Positions 55,088-62,764 of a stretch of DNA of 64,000 bases are shown piece by piece; within the stretch, counting starts at the first letter, position 1, and each line of letters starts with the position of its first letter. Under the pieces are notes generated by a model, which saw only the letters and a list, made by a program, of their open reading frames with translations, was not told the origin of the DNA and searched no databases. A program made the position numbers and the translations under genes. This DNA is from Rudaeicoccus suwonensis (GTDB lineage Bacteria > Actinomycetota > Actinomycetes > Actinomycetales > Dermatophilaceae). The stretch covers positions 62,001 to 126,000 of the forward strand of contig NZ_VIVQ01000002.1 in the NCBI RefSeq assembly GCF_007829035.1, in the 5' to 3' direction.

Positions 55088-57271
55088 ATGAGACAGATCT
55101 CGACTGCAGTTCAACACCGCCGTGGATGGCGGCGATCGATCGGTGCACTGGTCACGACGACCCTCGTCGGCAGTGTCACGGTGATGGCACAGTTCGCGAT
55201 GGCCGCACCGCCCGCCCACGCGCTCGACAACGGCCTGGCCGCGCTGCCACAGATGGGCTGGAACGACTGGAACGCCTTCGGCTGCAACGTGAGCGCCCAG
55301 CTGATCGAACAGACCGCAGACCGGATGGTCGCCGACGGGATGAAAGCCGCGGGGTACGACTACGTCAACATCGACGACTGCTGGATGGAGAAATCCCGAG
55401 ATGCGCAGGGCAATCTCGTCCCGGACCCGACGAAGTTCCCGCAGGGCATCAAGGCCGTTGCTGACTATGTGCACAGCAAGGGTCTCAAACTGGGCATCTA
55501 CGAGGACGCCGGAACTGCGACGTGCGCGGGTTATCCGGGCAGCCTCGGTCACGAGCAGCAGGACGCCGACTCATTTGCCAGCTGGGGGGTCGACTATCTG
55601 AAGTACGACAATTGCAACAACGCGGGCAGCAGCACGACCCAGCAGTACATCGACCGTTACATCGCGATGCGCGACGCGCTGGCCAACACGACCCCGAAGC
55701 GCAAGATCTTCTACAGCCTCTGCGAGTGGGGCGTCAACGACCCGTGGACATGGGGCCCCCAGGTCGGCAACTCCTGGCGCACGACCGGCGACATCAATGA
55801 CAGCTGGGGGTCGATGATGTCGAACTTTCAGCAGAACGTGAATCTGTACCCCTACGCGAAGCCTGGTGGATGGAACGACCCCGACATGCTCGAGGTCGGC
55901 AACGGCGGTCAAACCACCACCGAGTATCAGAGCGAGTTCAGCCTGTGGGCGATGATGAACGCGCCGCTGATCTCCGGCACGGACCTGCGCACGATCTCGG
56001 CGGCCGACCTTGCGATCTACACCAACAAGAAGGTCATCGCACTCGACCAGGACAGCCTTGCCAAGCAGGCGATCCCCGTTCCGATCGGCGGCGAGCCGGC
56101 AGGCAACAACGGATTGTGGGTTCTGGAGAAGCCACTGTCCAACGGTGACACCGCTGTCGCCCTGTTCAACAGCAACGGCACCGCACAGACCATGAGCGCG
56201 ACGTCCGCCGAACTCAGTTTGGGCAATGGCAAGAAATTCACGCTGGACAACCTGTGGTCCAACAAGACCACCCAGACCGGGACGACGATCAGCGCCACTG
56301 TGCCGGCTCACGGCACCGTCCTCTATCGCGTGAAAAAGGGATCACAGGCCTCGGTCGCGCCCAGCACGGTCGTTTCCATGAACGGCACACCTGCTGCGGC
56401 ACAGCCAGGACAGTCCTACACCGCGACTGCCACCCTCACGAACAACGCGAAGGTCAAGCTGACGACAGCGACGCTGAAGCTCAAGGTTCCTGCCGGCTGG
56501 AAGGCCAGCGCCACCTCGGCGACGACCTTCAACAACATCAGGGCCGGAGGCAGTGTCTCGGCAACGTTCTCGGTAACCGTGGGAAGCGCCTCGACACCGA
56601 TCGAGAGCGACACCACCACTGCTGTTGCGCAGTACGCCTGGTCGGGCGGGATCACATCGAACTCCTCCGACGCGCAGGTGCAACTCGTCTCGCCGGTGCA
56701 GTCGCCGAACCTGACATTCTCGTCCGCGTCGGACGTGCCTGCGGTATACGGGCAATCCGGTGATGACTTTGCCGTTTCCGGTGGTGGTACGGACCTGTGG
56801 GGAAGCGACGACAACTACTCGACGATCTACCGCAAGGGCGCCGTGTCGACCGATTCGACGATCACAACGACCGTTGCCTCGGTCGCGAACCTCTCTGGGT
56901 ACGGCAAAACCGGGATTCTGGTGCGCAATGACATCACCGCAGCCGGTACGGGGCCAGAGGGCGTCATCTTGTTCACCTCGCCCTCCGGTGGGATCCAACT
57001 CGAATGGGCAAGCGGCGGGAGCACTCAGATCAGCCAGGTGACTCCGGCCAACGGAACGATTCCCAACACCGTGCCGGTCGAGTTGAAGCTGGTGCGCAAC
57101 GGCCAGAGTTACACCGGCTACTACTCGACCAACAACGGCTCGACCTGGACGACGGTAGGCACCGCCACCCTGAGTGGACAAGCGGCCACCCAGGACGCCG
57201 GATTGTTCGTGACCTCACACGACCCCGGTTCGCCGGCGACGACCCAGTTCAACGGCTTCAACGTCTCCTAG
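55088..57271 (+). CDS. Secreted GH27 alpha-galactosidase with NEW3-type and C-terminal carbohydrate-binding-like domains
   Basis: The 727-residue enzyme has a signal peptide (about 1-43), then a GH27 domain with PQMGWNDWNAFGC, VNIDDCWM, the nucleophile in DYLKYDNCN and the acid/base region GDINDSWG plus PGGWNDPDMLEVG. A C-terminal beta domain, a NEW3-like module (about 430-540) and a lectin-like jelly-roll (about 565-727) follow. It would release galactose from plant galactosides outside the cell. The ATG at 55088 has AGAGGAG upstream; an earlier in-frame start lies before it. Confidence 0.93.
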   Translation: MRQISTAVQHRRGWRRSIGALVTTTLVGSVTVMAQFAMAAPPAHALDNGLAALPQMGWNDWNAFGCNVSAQLIEQTADRMVADGMKAAGYDYVNIDDCWMEKSRDAQGNLVPDPTKFPQGIKAVADYVHSKGLKLGIYEDAGTATCAGYPGSLGHEQQDADSFASWGVDYLKYDNCNNAGSSTTQQYIDRYIAMRDALANTTPKRKIFYSLCEWGVNDPWTWGPQVGNSWRTTGDINDSWGSMMSNFQQNVNLYPYAKPGGWNDPDMLEVGNGGQTTTEYQSEFSLWAMMNAPLISGTDLRTISAADLAIYTNKKVIALDQDSLAKQAIPVPIGGEPAGNNGLWVLEKPLSNGDTAVALFNSNGTAQTMSATSAELSLGNGKKFTLDNLWSNKTTQTGTTISATVPAHGTVLYRVKKGSQASVAPSTVVSMNGTPAAAQPGQSYTATATLTNNAKVKLTTATLKLKVPAGWKASATSATTFNNIRAGGSVSATFSVTVGSASTPIESDTTTAVAQYAWSGGITSNSSDAQVQLVSPVQSPNLTFSSASDVPAVYGQSGDDFAVSGGGTDLWGSDDNYSTIYRKGAVSTDSTITTTVASVANLSGYGKTGILVRNDITAAGTGPEGVILFTSPSGGIQLEWASGGSTQISQVTPANGTIPNTVPVELKLVRNGQSYTGYYSTNNGSTWTTVGTATLSGQAATQDAGLFVTSHDPGSPATTQFNGFNVS

Positions 57272-57391
57272 CCTCGGACGTAACCATGGCCTTCGGCACC
57301 GGCCGGGCCCTTATGGGTCGTGTCACGCGTCGTTGACAAGTGGACACGTGAGCTGCACATTTCGATGTGGGCTCACGAGAACCCGCCGGAT

Positions 57392-57431
57392 ATTCGACAC
57401 CGTGGCGGCTACTGCTGCCACGGTGTCGAAT
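57392..57431. repeat. Palindromic repeat, copy A (perfect 15-bp arms)
   Basis: ATTCGACACCGTGGC (57392-57406) and GCCACGGTGTCGAAT (57417-57431) flank a 10-base loop. It abuts the point where homology to the SGNH gene stops. Copies B, C and D are diverged. Confidence 0.85.
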
Positions 57432-57500
57432 TCGGCATCCATGACGGCGACCGACCGCCTCGCGCGCGAGGTAACTGTCGCCCATGAAGACGACGCTCAC
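57432..57500 (-). pseudogene. Truncated 5' remnant of an SGNH/GDSL hydrolase gene
   Basis: From the GTG at 57500 the sequence encodes VSVVFMGDSYLAR, matching the start of the intact SGNH gene at 60284 (VSVVFMGDSHLAR) at an exact offset of 2784 bases. Two bases are missing after CTCGCGCGCG, shifting the frame, and homology ends at palindrome copy A. The upstream regions of both copies are also homologous. It is a degenerate duplicate and cannot make an enzyme. Confidence 0.85.
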
Positions 57501-57518
57501 ATCTGACGACCCACACAC

Positions 57519-57610
57519 GGAATGTACGACGCCGCAACGACATGTCGCCGAATCGGCGAGTTATGTGTGGCGCGAGTGACCACTGGGGTGGATAGCACCA
57601 ATGTGGCACC
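57519..57610. repeat. 92-bp perfect direct repeat, left copy
   Basis: Bases 57519-57610, starting GGAATGTACGACGCCGCAAC, are identical to 60303-60394. Weaker similarity extends on both sides, from about 57432 to 57680. The two copies bracket the HIT, erm and SGNH genes. Confidence 0.95.
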
Positions 57611-57679
57611 GAGACCGACCGCAGCGGCGACTTCTGTATGTCGAAGCCGTCATTCCCCCGCCAAGCAACCAATCGCAGG

Positions 57680-57725
57680 GATGTTCGACACCGTGGCTGG
57701 AATAGCCGCCCTGGCGTCGAATATC
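57680..57725. repeat. Palindromic repeat, copy B
   Basis: GTTCGACACCGTGGC to GCGTCGAATATC, an imperfect palindrome matching copy A with several changes in the right arm. Confidence 0.65.
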
Positions 57726-57740
57726 CAGCAGAGCGCCACC

Positions 57741-57786
57741 AGAGTATTCGACGCGGTGACTCCTATTGCCGCCGCGCCGTCGACGT
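57741..57786. repeat. Palindromic repeat, copy C
   Basis: TATTCGACGCGGTGAC to GCCGCGCCGTCGAC, a more diverged relative of copy A, 61 bases after copy B. Confidence 0.6.
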
Positions 57787-57836
57787 CGCCGATTTCCCCC
57801 GGCCGAACCCGCCATGGCTGTGCGAGGGTGGATGAC

Positions 57837-58280
57837 ATGAGCGACACATGCCTCGTCTGTGACGAGATCAGCGGCGCCGTTCCTGTGCCGGGCGAGCACC
57901 TTGAGACCACAGACCTGGTGACCGTCTTTCAGTGTCCAGTCCTCGCTCCGGCAACCGACATTTACGCTGGCTACCTGTTTGTCGTTCCGCGCCGGCATGT
58001 CGCAGGATTCAGCGGCTTGACCGACACTGAGGCAGCAGCTGTGGGTTTGGCGATTGCTCATTGGTCAAAAGCTCTGGAACTCGCAGGCGCCGAGCGCGTG
58101 TATGTCGTCCGCACGGGTCACGCCGTCGACCACCTCCACGTCCATCTCATTCCAAGGTGGCCAGAGACTCCGAAGGAAGTCTCCTGGTTGCATGTCGACG
58201 ACTGGGACGGCGCGCGACGTCTGGATTCCGCGGATGCAGCCGAGTTTGTGTCAGCTCTTCGCGCGACAAGATCCTTCTGA
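57837..58280 (+). CDS. HIT-family protein
   Basis: The 147-residue protein has the histidine triad HLHVHLIP (about 101-108), the defining H-x-H-x-H-x-x motif of nucleotide hydrolases/transferases, and an N-terminal CLVC pair that may bind zinc. Family members hydrolyse AMP-linked substrates. The ATG at 57837 is the first Met that gives a normal HIT length; the open frame further upstream runs through repeats. Base composition is less GC-rich than that of neighbours, and it sits in the repeat-bracketed cassette next to erm. Confidence 0.85.
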   Translation: MSDTCLVCDEISGAVPVPGEHLETTDLVTVFQCPVLAPATDIYAGYLFVVPRRHVAGFSGLTDTEAAAVGLAIAHWSKALELAGAERVYVVRTGHAVDHLHVHLIPRWPETPKEVSWLHVDDWDGARRLDSADAAEFVSALRATRSF

Positions 58281-58513
58281 CCAGCCGATTACTTCGAGAG
58301 ACGGGGCGGCCGCCAGGGGACCGTCGATGGAGATGACTACTTGTCTGCCGTCGAGGTCGTGAAGTATGCCGAAGCGGCATCATCCTGGATTTCAATCTTG
58401 GGAAGGCCGGCGCGGCGGTTAGACGTCTCGCTGGAGACACGCGGAAGCAGGTGCCGATTGAACCCTCAAGGGCTTGCACTGAAATCCGGTTGGGCAGTGA
58501 ACAGGCCCTTCGT
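58281..58513. other. Gene-free stretch before the erm leader
   Basis: I see no coding frame. TTGCAC at 58474-58479 could be a -35 element for the erm leader transcript but the matching -10 is weak. Confidence 0.4.
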
Positions 58514-58567
58514 ATGATGGCCGCCATGGGTAACGTCACGATGATCATTCGGATCCGCCGCCGGTAA
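58514..58567 (+). CDS. Candidate erm leader peptide (MMAAMGNVTMIIRIRRR)
   Basis: A 17-codon frame upstream of erm encodes MMAAMGNVTMIIRIRRR and stops at 58567, 110 bases before the erm ATG. It ends in RIRRR, which contains the +x+ pattern (Arg-x-Arg) known to arrest ribosomes in the presence of macrolides, as in the ErmD leader MTHSMRLR. Starts at 58514, 58517, 58526 or 58541 are possible; all keep the RIR motif. Its last codons overlap the 5' arm of a hairpin. Coding function is inferred; no ribosome-binding site is strong. Confidence 0.6.
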   Translation: MMAAMGNVTMIIRIRRR

Positions 58568-58579
58568 CGGCGCGGATCC
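58551..58579 (+). promoter_or_regulatory. Leader hairpin 1 of the erm attenuator
   Basis: GGATCCGC (58551-58558) pairs with GCGGATCC (58572-58579), continued by GCCG/CGGC around the loop GTAA with one bulged C. The 5' arm lies in the RIR codons of the leader and the loop holds its stop codon, so a stalled ribosome would melt it. Confidence 0.7.
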
Positions 58580-58598
58580 ACCAGACAACGTCGTATTC

Positions 58599-58630
58599 GC
58601 GCCGCCAACCGGCACCCTGCCGGGCGGCGC
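58599..58630 (+). promoter_or_regulatory. Leader hairpin 2 of the erm attenuator
   Basis: GCGCCGC (58599-58605) pairs with GCGGCGC (58624-58630), continued by CCGGC/GCCGG around the loop ACCCT. It lies between leader and erm. GCTCC at 58644-58648 could pair GGAGC at 58667-58671 and hide the erm Shine-Dalgarno. Confidence 0.65.
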
Positions 58631-58677
58631 TTCGTGCTGCCCGGCTCCATCCAACACATTGGAAGAGGAGCATCTCC

Positions 58678-59451
58678 ATGCCCAGAAATCCACACGTCGG
58701 CAGCCACGAACTCGGCCAAAATTTCCTTGTTGATCGGGCAGCCGTTGCCCGAGTCATCGACCTGGTGTCTCAGCGCCCTGGGGTCATCGTCGAGTGGGGC
58801 ACCGGCAACGGTGCCATCACCGTGGCCTTGGCCGAGCTCAACCGGCCAGTCCATGGCATCGAGATCGACGGGCCGCGAGCGCGGGACCTCGATCGTCGTA
58901 CAGGACCACATGTGTGTATTCAGGAAGGCGACATACTTCGTCACGCCCCGCCGCGAAATTCCGTCATCGTCTCGAACGTCCCGTTCCACCTGACAACGCC
59001 CATTCTCCGGCACCTGCTCGACTCGCCAGAATGGTCGACCGCAGTACTCATCACGCAATGGGAAGTCGCCCGTAAACGCGCCGGGGTGGGAGGCACCACT
59101 CAAATGACCGCACAGTGGTGGCCCTGGTACGAGTTCACCCTCGACCGGCGCATCGCGGCTGCAGCGTTTCGGCCACAACCATCGGTGGACGCAGGAATCT
59201 TGATCATCGAACGACGCTCGAAGCCGCTGCTCGGCTCGAAGGAGCGCAGAAGATACCAATCGTGGGTCGCAGAAGTATTCAGAGGTCGCGGTCGCGGACT
59301 CGTCGATGTCTTGGCACGTCAGGGCGTGCCAAGAGGACTAGCTCAAGAGATCGAGAGCCAGCACAAGCAGTCCAGGCGGCACACGCTCCCCAAGGATCTG
59401 CGTAGTCAAGACTGGGCCACCCTCTACGGTGCGCGTCGTAGCCGCAACTGA
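58678..59451 (+). CDS. erm: 23S rRNA adenine-N6-methyltransferase (Erm), macrolide-lincosamide-streptogramin B resistance
   Basis: The 257-residue protein methylates A2058 of 23S rRNA. It begins SHELGQNFLVD, has the SAM loop VEWGTGNGAIT (about 38-48), the target-base motif SNVPFHLTTPILRHLL (N-x-P-F about 100-103) and the actinobacterial Erm phrase QWEVARKRAGVGG followed by TAQWWPWYEF. A basic C-terminal tail (SKERRRYQSW onward) is typical of Erm(E)/Erm(X)-like proteins. AGAGGAG lies seven bases before the ATG. It is preceded by a leader and two hairpins, and the whole cassette is flanked by 92-bp repeats, suggesting acquisition by transfer. Confidence 0.93.
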   Translation: MPRNPHVGSHELGQNFLVDRAAVARVIDLVSQRPGVIVEWGTGNGAITVALAELNRPVHGIEIDGPRARDLDRRTGPHVCIQEGDILRHAPPRNSVIVSNVPFHLTTPILRHLLDSPEWSTAVLITQWEVARKRAGVGGTTQMTAQWWPWYEFTLDRRIAAAAFRPQPSVDAGILIIERRSKPLLGSKERRRYQSWVAEVFRGRGRGLVDVLARQGVPRGLAQEIESQHKQSRRHTLPKDLRSQDWATLYGARRSRN

Positions 59452-59735
59452 GCTGACGGTTGACGTCTTCGTCAGGCTTCAGACGAGGACGTCGGGTACC
59501 CACGCATAACCACCCAAGCTGCATGACGGGCGGTGGTCTACCATTCTTCCGCACTTGGAGACCGCCACCCAACGAAACGTTCCTCGTAGTGACGTCTGGG
59601 ATCGCCGATAGTCACAGTCGATCTACCAGGTCACCGATTGCGGTCGCTCGAATGTCGGTGGGGTGTCTCCGATGAAACGCTGAGGCACCAAGCCGGGCCG
59701 AGCGCTTCGGCGGATGCCACGACGGCCGACGCGAC

Positions 59736-60284
59736 TTACCGCCCCTGAGGAACTGGGTTTTCGGAGGCGGACAACGTGTTGATGACCGGTAGGAGAGCCC
59801 GATACCCGGTGCCACTGAGGTGAACTCCGTCTTCGGAGAACGCATTTGGCCCGAACGGCTTCACGATGTCGTCCGCCCGGATCACCTGGGCGCCGTGGAT
59901 CCGGCATACATCAAGAGCAGCGGAACGGTAGTCATCGATCGCGGCGTTGGTCCAGGGTGCATCCGCTGGTAGGCGCTCTTCCACAACGCCCGGTGGCGCC
60001 AGATAAATGACGTCCTCGCCGCCGAGCGTGGTGAGCGTGCCGGCCAGTCCGTTAGCGAAGGTATCGACGCTGATCCCACGCCACGGGGCAGCGTCATTCG
60101 TCCCAATCGACAAATTGACAATGCCCTCTCGGCCCTCTCGCGCGTCGTCCAGCTCGCGCAGTTGGGTTTCAAGATCAACCACTGTCGATCCTCCGACGGC
60201 CAGGTTTCGCACCTCGGCATTGATGACGGCGAGCGACCGCCTCACGCGCGCGAGGTGGCTGTCTCCCATAAAGACAACGCTCAC
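59736..60284 (-). CDS. SGNH/GDSL hydrolase
   Basis: The 182-residue enzyme has block I FMGDSHLAR (Ser about 9), the Gly block NLAVGGSTV, block III SIGTNDAAP and block V EDGVHLSGTGY with the Asp-x-x-His pair. It is a small intracellular-type esterase without signal peptide; its substrate is unknown. GTG 60284 lies at the same place as the start in the truncated copy at 57500. It is convergent with erm, with 284 bases of plain sequence between them in which I see nothing recognisable. Confidence 0.87.
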   Translation of the reverse strand: MSVVFMGDSHLARVRRSLAVINAEVRNLAVGGSTVVDLETQLRELDDAREGREGIVNLSIGTNDAAPWRGISVDTFANGLAGTLTTLGGEDVIYLAPPGVVEERLPADAPWTNAAIDDYRSAALDVCRIHGAQVIRADDIVKPFGPNAFSEDGVHLSGTGYRALLPVINTLSASENPVPQGR

Positions 60285-60302
60285 ATCGCACGACCCACAC
60301 CT

Positions 60303-60394
60303 GGAATGTACGACGCCGCAACGACATGTCGCCGAATCGGCGAGTTATGTGTGGCGCGAGTGACCACTGGGGTGGATAGCACCAATGTGGCACC
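60303..60394. repeat. 92-bp perfect direct repeat, right copy
   Basis: Identical to 57519-57610. It lies 19 bases upstream of the intact SGNH gene and would contain its promoter. Confidence 0.95.
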
Positions 60395-60498
60395 AAGATC
60401 GACCGCACCGGCGACTTTTGTATGCCGAAGCCATCGCTCCCCAGTCAGCAAGCACGCGCAGCGGCCACGTGGGTGGCCACGCTGCTGGCGGGAGGCAG

Positions 60499-60546
60499 CG
60501 TATCCGACGCGGCGGCCGCGACTACCGCCGCGGCGTCGAATACTCA
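60499..60546. repeat. Palindromic repeat, copy D
   Basis: TATCCGACGCGGCGGC to GCCGCGGCGTCGAATAC, an imperfect palindrome related to copies A-C. It overlaps the 3' end of the IclR gene. Confidence 0.65.
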
Positions 60547-61316
60547 GCCGTGGTCGCGGTGGCGCTAGCCGCGCCGAGTTCGCGGGACACCGCACGCGCC
60601 GCGGCACGCACCGTCGCCAGCAACGCCGGCCCGTGCGGGGTGTCCGCGTGCACCACCAGCGACAACGCCGCGACCACTGCGTCGTCCGCTCCGCGCACCG
60701 GGCACGCGATCGACAGAGCGTCCTCGGTCACCTGGCTCATCGACCGCGCGTACCCGACTCGACGCACCTCCGCGAGCGCCCGTCGCAACGAGGCCGGATC
60801 GCTGATCGTGTGCGGCGTCCACCGCTCGAGCGGCCCCGACAGCACCTCCTGCTGCACCTCCGTCGGCGCAAACGCCAACAGCACCAACCCGACACCGGTG
60901 GCGTGCAACGCAAATCTCCCACCGACACGGATCAGCGTCGGCACGGCCCGGCGCCCGGTGAGGCGCTCGATGTAGACCAACTCGGTGCCCTCGCGGACGG
61001 CGAGCTGCACGTTCTCGTGCGTCGCCTCGTAGAGGTCCTCCATCACCGGCAGCGCGATCTCGCGCAGCGCCGGCCCACGTCGTCCCAGCGCTGCAAGCTC
61101 CCACAACCGCAGCCCGACGCAATACCGCCCGTCCGCGCCGAGCTCGATCGCGCCCCACGTCAGCAGGTCGCGCACGATCCGATGCGTCGTCGTCAGCGGC
61201 AACCCGGACCGCCGCGCCAACTCGGACAACGTCAGCTCCGTCGCGCCCGCGTCGAACGCGCCGAGGACCTCCAGCGTCTTGGTCGTCAGCGTCGGTGGCG
61301 GGAGCCGGCTCGGCAT
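60522..61316 (-). CDS. IclR-family transcriptional regulator
   Basis: The 264-residue protein has an N-terminal winged HTH (about 10-70, LTLSELARRSGLPLTTTHRIVRDL) and a C-terminal IclR ligand domain (about 85-250) with LHATGVGLVLLAF and GYARSMSQVTEDALSIACPV. It is divergent from vanA, so it probably controls vanillate demethylation and responds to vanillate or protocatechuate. Its last codons overlap palindromic repeat D, which may have replaced the original C-terminus. A palindrome lies in the shared spacer. Confidence 0.9.
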   Translation of the reverse strand: MPSRLPPPTLTTKTLEVLGAFDAGATELTLSELARRSGLPLTTTHRIVRDLLTWGAIELGADGRYCVGLRLWELAALGRRGPALREIALPVMEDLYEATHENVQLAVREGTELVYIERLTGRRAVPTLIRVGGRFALHATGVGLVLLAFAPTEVQQEVLSGPLERWTPHTISDPASLRRALAEVRRVGYARSMSQVTEDALSIACPVRGADDAVVAALSLVVHADTPHGPALLATVRAAARAVSRELGAASATATTAEYSTPRR

Positions 61317-61342
61317 ACCGGCCAGTCTGACCGATCTTCAGG

Positions 61343-61359
61343 TTTCCGAACAGTGGAAA
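61343..61359. promoter_or_regulatory. IclR-type operator candidate
   Basis: TTTCC-GAACAGT-GGAAA has complementary 5-base arms and lies between the divergent IclR and vanA genes, 69 bases before vanA and 27 from the IclR start. Size and A/T-rich arms fit IclR-family sites. Confidence 0.5.
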
Positions 61360-61427
61360 TGTGACTGTCGTCATACCTCTCGATGTGGCCACACTGAGCC
61401 GGTTGTCACCCGCTGAAGGAGATCCGA

Positions 61428-62513
61428 ATGGCCACGTGGCCCGAAAACCGTTGGTATGTCGCTGCTTACAGCTCCGAGATCGGCGATGAGTTGTTCGCCC
61501 GCACCATCTGCGGTCGGCCCCTGGTGCTGTACCGCACCAGTGACGGGGAGGTCGTGGCGCTGGCTGACCGCTGTGTGCACCGCCGGTTCCCGCTGTCGCA
61601 GAGCCACCGCGTCGACGACACCATCGTCTGCGGCTACCACGGCTTCACGTATGACGCAGGCGGCACCTGCGTGATGGTCCCCGGCCAGAAACGCATCCCG
61701 CGCACGGCGCGAGTCCCGGCATACCAGGTGGTCGAACAGGACACCTTGATCTGGCTCTGGGTCGGTGAGGGGCAGGGCGACCCAACGGACATCGTGCGCG
61801 TGCCGTGGCTGGACTCCCCCGACTACACCAGCGTGCGGGGCATGGAGCCGTTGGCGGCGCGCTACGAGTTGCTCGTCGACAACCTGATGGATCTGTCGCA
61901 CGAGACCTACCTGCACGGTGGCTACATCGGCACGCCGGAAGTCGCCGACACCGCCATCACGACCGAGGCCGACGACGAGCACGGCATCGTCTACGTCAGC
62001 CGCCACATGGACGACGCGGCCTGCCCGCCGTTCTACTCCGAATCGACCGGGCTGCACGGCCGGATCACCCGGTGGCAGGACATCGAATACCACCCGCCGT
62101 GCCTCTACATGCTGCACAGCCGGATCGCTCCCGTCGGTGAGCTTCCGCCGCCGAATGGTCCGGATGACAAGGCTTTTCACGTGGAGGTGAACTACGCGAT
62201 CACCCCCGAGACCGAGCACTCGACGCATGACTTCTGGATGGTGTCGCGCGACTTCGCACTCGACGACCAGAAGGTCAGCGACTTCCTGGCCGAGAACAAC
62301 CGCACGGTCGTGCTGCAGGATGTCGTCGCCCTCGATCTGCTGGAGCAGGTCATCGAGGGCGAGAGCGACAACTATCAGGAACTGTCGATCAACATCGACA
62401 CCGGCGGCCTCGCAGCGCGTCGGATCCTCAACGCGATGATCGGCGAATCCGCAACGCCGACAACGGCCACCGCACAGTCGGCGGTCGGCGCACCGGCGGT
62501 CGCCGGCCGATGA
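61428..62513 (+). CDS. vanA: Vanillate O-demethylase oxygenase subunit (Rieske)
   Basis: The 361-residue Rieske oxygenase has the [2Fe-2S] ligands Cys 49, His 51, Cys 68 and His 71 (C-x-H-x16-C-x2-H) and the mononuclear-iron motif NLMDLSHETYLH (about 152-163) with D-x2-H-x4-H. WPENRWYVAAYSSEI at the start and GTPEVADT fit VanA, which converts vanillate to protocatechuate and formaldehyde with electrons from VanB. GAAGGAGA precedes the ATG. It overlaps the next small gene by four bases. Confidence 0.9.
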   Translation: MATWPENRWYVAAYSSEIGDELFARTICGRPLVLYRTSDGEVVALADRCVHRRFPLSQSHRVDDTIVCGYHGFTYDAGGTCVMVPGQKRIPRTARVPAYQVVEQDTLIWLWVGEGQGDPTDIVRVPWLDSPDYTSVRGMEPLAARYELLVDNLMDLSHETYLHGGYIGTPEVADTAITTEADDEHGIVYVSRHMDDAACPPFYSESTGLHGRITRWQDIEYHPPCLYMLHSRIAPVGELPPPNGPDDKAFHVEVNYAITPETEHSTHDFWMVSRDFALDDQKVSDFLAENNRTVVLQDVVALDLLEQVIEGESDNYQELSINIDTGGLAARRILNAMIGESATPTTATAQSAVGAPAVAGR

Positions 62514-62764
62514 CGGGCGACGTCCACGACGCACCGCACCGGATGCTGCCGGGCGATCGCGTCAACCGCGTGGTGTCCAAACTCGGCTGCGACGACCTGG
62601 TGGGCTACTGCTGGTGCGGCGAATCGCGCGAGTCGCAGGATCCGGTCGAGTTGTGGACCTGGATCTGGGCGCACAACGGTGGCCACGACGGGTCCCCTGC
62701 CCCGGCACGCGGGCCACTGCCGCAGGGCCCGCATCGACACCAGCGAGAGCCGGTGCTGGTGTGA
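62510..62764 (+). CDS. Small Cys-rich protein encoded between vanA and vanB
   Basis: This 84-residue frame overlaps vanA by four bases at its ATG and vanB by four bases at its end (GTGTGA), so all three genes are translationally coupled. It contains GCDDLVGYCWCGESRESQ with three Cys in a C-x6-C-x-C array and an aromatic helix ELWTWIWAHNGGHDG with two His, a possible zinc-ribbon-like fold; the last 20 residues are Pro/Gly-rich. I do not recognise a family. An accessory or metal-delivery role for the Rieske system is an inference from position. Confidence 0.7.
   Translation: MTGDVHDAPHRMLPGDRVNRVVSKLGCDDLVGYCWCGESRESQDPVELWTWIWAHNGGHDGSPAPARGPLPQGPHRHQREPVLV

Larger units (their letters stand above)
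57272..57836. other. 565-base gene-free stretch made of repeats
   Basis: This stretch contains the SGNH remnant, one 92-bp repeat and three palindromic repeats, listed separately. I see no intact gene. It forms the left border of the HIT-erm-SGNH cassette. Confidence 0.75.

Noticed and set aside
57258-57518. 86-codon frame as an intact gene
   Set aside because: It starts like the SGNH hydrolase but is frameshifted and runs into a palindrome, so it is treated as a remnant.
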